Assembly: GCA_963422565.1 (NCBI GenBank)
Contig: OY730228.1
Location: 2,232,001-2,296,000 of the forward strand
Direction of reading: 5' to 3'
Length of the DNA: 64,000 bases
DNA from: G963422565 sp963422565
GTDB lineage: Bacteria > Pseudomonadota > Alphaproteobacteria > MPNO01
Position 1 is the stretch's first letter. Each line of letters starts with the position of its first letter. Shown here piece by piece: positions 62,418-64,000 of this stretch. The notes under the pieces are model-generated. The model worked only from the letters and a program-made list of their open reading frames with translations, ran no database searches and had not been told where the DNA came from. Made by a program: the position numbers and the translations under genes.

Positions 62418-63002
62418 CGCATTTCCCGCCCGGTCGTTGATCGGATCGTCAGCTTTCTCCCTTTCGGCGGGAGCGTCAAGCCGTCCCGCCCGTATCGAGA
62501 CCGCGCGCCGGGGGCGAAGGACGGTGCGCGACCGATGCCCATGCCTCGTCCGTCGAATCGCTGTTCGGGTTCGGACGGATGCGAGACGCGAGCCTTGAAT
62601 CGGGGTTGGGGGCCTCCGAGTGCTGTTGGTACGAACGAGCGGCCGAAGGAGGCCCGCCACGCCAGGTTACACGAGGGCTGCCCCTGGCGTCGGCGCCGGG
62701 CCGGATCGAACGGCCTGGCCGCAGCGGCCGCCGCGAGCGCGGCTGGGTGCGCACCTTACCCGCCCCGCGCACCCGCGCACCCGCGCGCCACAAGCGACCC
62801 TACGCCAAACGCCTGCCCAAGGGACGCAAACCCGCAAGACCCGCCCGATGGCTTGCCGAACAGACAGCCAAGGATGACCCCCCGCCTCATATGTCCTGAA
62901 CCAGGACAATCGCTTTCGGAGCGCGCCGACCGGCGCCTATACTGTTCCGAACGGCCCCGACCCGACGGAGCCGTCGCGGATACCTGGAACAAGTCAGCGC
63001 CT
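62418..63002. other. Intergenic region before hyuA, no gene recognised
   Basis: About 585 bases with several short GC-driven frames, none with protein-like content. Near the right end a TATACT (about 62938) could be a -10 for hyuA, with only a weak -35. No RNA gene recognised. Confidence 0.55.
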
Positions 63003-64000
63003 ATGCCCTCGGAGACCGGCTGCCGGATCGGCGTCGATGTCGGCGGCACCCATACCGATCTCGTGCTGCTCGACACCGCGACCGGCGGCGTTCGCATCGA
63101 GAAGATCGCGACCACGCCGGAGAACCCCGCGCTCGCGGTGCTCGACGGGGTCGGACGGCTGCTCGCCGACGGCGCCGCCCCGGAGGCGGTCGCCTTCTTC
63201 TCGCACGGCACCACGATCACCACCAACGCGCTTCTGGAGATGCGCGGCGCGCGGGTCGGCATGCTCATCACCGAGGGCTATCGTGCGATCCAGGAGGTCC
63301 AGTCGCAGGCGCGCGACGGCAACCCGTTCGACTATTTCTTCCAGAAGCCGGCGCCGATCGCCCCGCAGAGCCTGACCCGCGAGATCGGCGGGCGGATCGA
63401 TTTCGAGGGCGTCGAGCTCGCCCCGCTCGACGAGGCCGCGGTCGCCGCGGCGGCCACCGCGCTGCGCGACCTCGGCGTCCGCTCGATCGCGGTCTGCTAT
63501 CTGTTCTCCTTCATGAACCCGGCCCATGAGCGGCGCAGCCGGGAGATCGTCGCCGAAGTCCATCCGGACGCGCTGGTGTCGCTGTCCAGCGAGGTGCTTC
63601 CCCGGCTGCGCGAGTGGCCGCGCATGTCGACGACGCTGCTCAACGCCTATCTGGAGCCGGTGCTGATGCGCTATGTGGCCGGGCTCGCCGACGGACTCGA
63701 CCGGCTCGGCGTGACCACGCCCCAGCGCTTCCTGATGCAGTCCAACGGCGGCGTCATGCCGTTCAGCGCGGCCCTCGCCGGCGGCAGGACGGTCCACACC
63801 CTGCTCTCCGGGCCGGCGGCCGGCGCCAAGGCCAGCGCCTTTCTCGCCGGTCGGGAGGCCGAGACCGGGCTGGTGACGCTCGACATGGGCGGGACGAGCT
63901 GCGACATCGCCTTCATCGAGGGCGGCGCGCCGCTCGAGGTCACCGAGGGGGTGATCGCCCGCCGCCCGGTCGGGGTGCCCGCGCTCGACCTGACGACGAT
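63003..64000 (+). CDS. hyuA: Hydantoinase A / N-methylhydantoinase-type ATP-binding subunit (3' end outside window)
   Basis: The first 332 residues of a HyuA-family protein, the ATP-dependent partner of HyuB. The N-terminal ASKHA-type phosphate loop is GCRIGVDVGGTHTDLVLLD; then HGTTITTNALLEMRGARVGMLITEGYRAIQEVQSQARD, RLREWPRMSTTLLNAYLEPV, MQSNGGVMPF, LLSGPAAGAKASAFLAG and VTLDMGGTSCDIAFIEGG are family signatures. The ATG at 63003 is two bases into the line of a purine-poor leader; no strong ribosome site is seen. hyuB probably follows outside the window; the hyuB at 5065 would then belong to another copy. Confidence 0.94.
   Translation, partial: MPSETGCRIGVDVGGTHTDLVLLDTATGGVRIEKIATTPENPALAVLDGVGRLLADGAAPEAVAFFSHGTTITTNALLEMRGARVGMLITEGYRAIQEVQSQARDGNPFDYFFQKPAPIAPQSLTREIGGRIDFEGVELAPLDEAAVAAAATALRDLGVRSIAVCYLFSFMNPAHERRSREIVAEVHPDALVSLSSEVLPRLREWPRMSTTLLNAYLEPVLMRYVAGLADGLDRLGVTTPQRFLMQSNGGVMPFSAALAGGRTVHTLLSGPAAGAKASAFLAGREAETGLVTLDMGGTSCDIAFIEGGAPLEVTEGVIARRPVGVPALDLTT

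Noticed and set aside
58901..62440. Very long plus-strand open frame (over 1100 codons) opposite the LysM and cytochrome genes.
   Set aside because: Composition is Arg/Gly-rich without domains; it mirrors the minus-strand Pro-rich repeats and two clear haem proteins, so it is a GC-driven shadow.
62579..62899. Open frames of about 100 codons before hyuA.
   Set aside because: No ribosome site, no protein-like sequence, and overlapping frames on both strands of similar length, as expected in GC-rich non-coding DNA.

Overview
The window looks like a chromosomal segment of a high-GC (roughly two-thirds G+C) Gram-negative bacterium, most likely an alphaproteobacterium of Rhodospirillales-like gene content. 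Support comes from DsbB, a COQ7-type ubiquinone hydroxylase, CbtAB, a tripartite tricarboxylate transporter (TTT), hydantoinase halves, UbiX/UbiD, F420/LLM-type oxidoreductases, and many GTG starts and 4-nt stop/start overlaps. The organism call is inferred from gene content and composition; no rRNA gene is present.

Layout. 0-11 kb: the end of a UbiX flavin prenyltransferase, a LysM-YkuD L,D-transpeptidase, a small Ala-rich lipoprotein, a restriction-modification locus whose nuclease gene is cut by one in-frame TGA, a Mug-type glycosylase, HyuB, a Rid/3-hydroxyanthranilate-dioxygenase pair, a tRNA-Leu(CAA), and a tight dedA/yqaA-dsbB-coq7 operon. 11.2-22.6 kb: a catabolic locus with a HutC/GntR regulator, a split transketolase, a TctCBA importer, a sulfatase without signal peptide, an enolase-superfamily enzyme, an IlvD/Edd dehydratase and an SDR. 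Two promoters in it share the same -35 and the same operator-like box at the same spacing. I infer uptake of a sulfated sugar-acid-like carboxylate, desulfation inside the cell and dehydration. 22.9-37 kb: mostly housekeeping and accessory metabolism (cbtBA, pterin dehydratase, minimal zincin, RNase Z-like enzyme, a UDG, cysE-cysK, a ChaC/CoA-ester-lyase reading frame, an EamA exporter, a VapBC-type pair, UbiD, a Ca2+/cation exchanger, an arylformamidase-like hydrolase and an amidohydrolase).

37.1-48.3 kb is a degraded mobile and defence island. It holds broken IS5, IS66, IS1634 and IS630 elements, a ccmA remnant, an integrase whose catalytic Tyr codon is now TAG, and a 237-bp near-identical direct repeat. 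It also holds a 211-bp MITE with an 8-bp target duplication, a truncated BglII/BstYI-type nuclease beside an N4-cytosine methyltransferase carrying two in-frame stops, two overlapping GIY-YIG-family genes, and a surface operon (outer-membrane barrel, YfaP-like autotransporter, DUF4384-like fragment). Base composition falls visibly between about 40.1 and 41.7 kb.

48.3-64 kb returns to chromosome-like content: a Rieske oxygenase, a scar of fused RND/ABC/hydrolase fragments, an Asp/Glu/hydantoin racemase, an LLM oxidoreductase, an alpha/beta hydrolase, tRNA-Val(CAC), a DUF3108 protein, glmU-glmS, a LysM protein with six 159-bp repeats, two c-type cytochromes, and the start of hyuA. All assignments rest on reading the sequence and on recall of protein families; no database search was possible.
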